6,919 bases of DNA from the NCBI GenBank assembly GCA_047635255.1, contig JBLIIR010000056.1, forward strand, positions 1-6,919. Direction: 5' to 3'. A program made the translations under genes and the position numbers. Of this stretch, positions 6,397-6,919 are shown piece by piece. The notes under the pieces were generated by a model. That model was given only the letters and a program-made list of their open reading frames with translations. It was not told where the DNA came from and did no database searches. Each line of letters opens with the position of its first letter. Position 1 is the stretch's first letter. The DNA is from Porticoccus sp047635255. Lineage in GTDB: Bacteria; Pseudomonadota; Gammaproteobacteria; Pseudomonadales; Porticoccaceae.

Positions 6397-6855
6397 CTAT
6401 GAAAAAGGCTTTACTGCGACCAAAATAATAACACTCACCAGTATGATCACTGGAGCCTCATTGAACCATCTATAAAAAATATGACTATGGACATTATTGT
6501 CATCTCGGAATTGACTCATTAGCTTCTGACAGATGTAGTGATATGTAACTAATAAAATAACTAGGAAAAGTTTGATCTGAAACCAGAGGGCTCCTTTATA
6601 GTAGTCAGGAGAAATGCAAAAAAGAGCTATCCCCATAAAAATGGTGATCACCATGGATGGGTTTGCAATGCCCCTGTATAGTTTCCGTTCCATAGTTTTA
6701 AATCGTTCATTGCTTATATAATCATCAGACATGGAATGATAAACAAACAATCTTGGCAGGTAAAACAGTGCAGCAAACCAACAAACCATTGCGATAATGT
6801 GTATTGCGGTTATCCAGTCATGACTTGCTATGAGAAATTCTTTTATCCAGTCCAT
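6397..6855 (-). CDS. hemJ: HemJ-type protoporphyrinogen IX oxidase, integral membrane protein
   Basis: This 152-residue hydrophobic protein is predicted to oxidise protoporphyrinogen IX to protoporphyrin IX in the inner membrane, replacing HemG or HemY. It has four likely membrane segments, at about 14-33, 63-82, 90-109 and 134-149. Family wording is clear: AIHIIAMVCWFAALFYLPRLFVYH (conserved His19 and Trp26) given here in two parts, AIHIIAMVCWFA then LFYLPRLFVYH; RFKTMERKLY; WFQIKLFLV with Lys95; TYHYIC; and YRWFNEAPV before the terminal AVKPF. A His and a Lys at such positions have been implicated in heme binding in the cyanobacterial protein. The start ATG has AGGTG (complement of 6864-6868) eight bases upstream. 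It lies 128 bp upstream of hemL in the same direction, forming a heme-gene cluster. Older annotation would call it UPF0093 or TIGR00701. The family call is secure; activity is inferred. Confidence 0.93.
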   Translation of the reverse strand: MDWIKEFLIASHDWITAIHIIAMVCWFAALFYLPRLFVYHSMSDDYISNERFKTMERKLYRGIANPSMVITIFMGIALFCISPDYYKGALWFQIKLFLVILLVTYHYICQKLMSQFRDDNNVHSHIFYRWFNEAPVIILVSVIILVAVKPFS

Positions 6856-6909
6856 TCGCTCAGCACCTATATTCTGTGAGACTACGTTTAATCTTAGATT
6901 GTTTGGGTT

Positions 6910-6915
6910 ATTATA
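6910..6915 (-). promoter_or_regulatory. Possible -10 element for hemJ
   Basis: The minus strand reads TATAAT, a perfect -10 hexamer, about 55 bases before the hemJ start. The matching -35 element would fall beyond the window edge, so this cannot be confirmed here. In an AT-rich stretch a single hexamer is weak evidence. Confidence 0.3.
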
Positions 6916-6919
6916 AACA

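Overview
The window looks like an ordinary chromosomal segment of an AT-leaning gammaproteobacterium. The evidence is the pepP-ubiH-ubiI order, which in Escherichia coli and Pseudomonas lies next to the glycine-cleavage genes; a Pseudomonas-type, cysteine-free HemB; a gammaproteobacterial TIGR02647-type small protein; and HemJ, the protoporphyrinogen oxidase used by many proteobacteria that lack HemG. The species cannot be named from this sequence. All long frames are intact, and no insertion sequence, phage gene, tRNA, rRNA or CRISPR array is visible.

Left arm, plus strand (1-3842). The 3' part of pepP (a proline-specific aminopeptidase) is followed after 20 bp by ubiH, which overlaps ubiI. 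UbiH and UbiI are homologous FAD monooxygenases that add ring hydroxyls to ubiquinone precursors using O2. After a 138-bp gap with a weak terminator-like hairpin and an inverted repeat comes gcvH, the lipoyl carrier protein of glycine cleavage. It lacks the usual adjacent gcvT and gcvP. A 77-residue conserved protein of unknown function (TIGR02647-like) follows.

Right arm, minus strand (3897-6855). Read in the direction of transcription, the order is hemJ, hemL, hemB. HemL makes 5-aminolevulinate, HemB condenses two of these to porphobilinogen, and HemJ oxidises protoporphyrinogen near the end of the same pathway. A good sigma70-like promoter lies before hemL and a weak terminator-like hairpin follows hemJ, so hemL-hemB may be transcribed separately from hemJ. 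The two arms converge on a long hairpin at about 3845-3882 that probably ends transcription from both sides.

The content is mostly respiratory and tetrapyrrole housekeeping: quinone hydroxylation and heme synthesis both serve aerobic respiration. I found no convincing undescribed system. The points most worth a second look are the solitary gcvH with its structured leader, the uncharacterised TIGR02647-type neighbour, and the local grouping of three heme genes.
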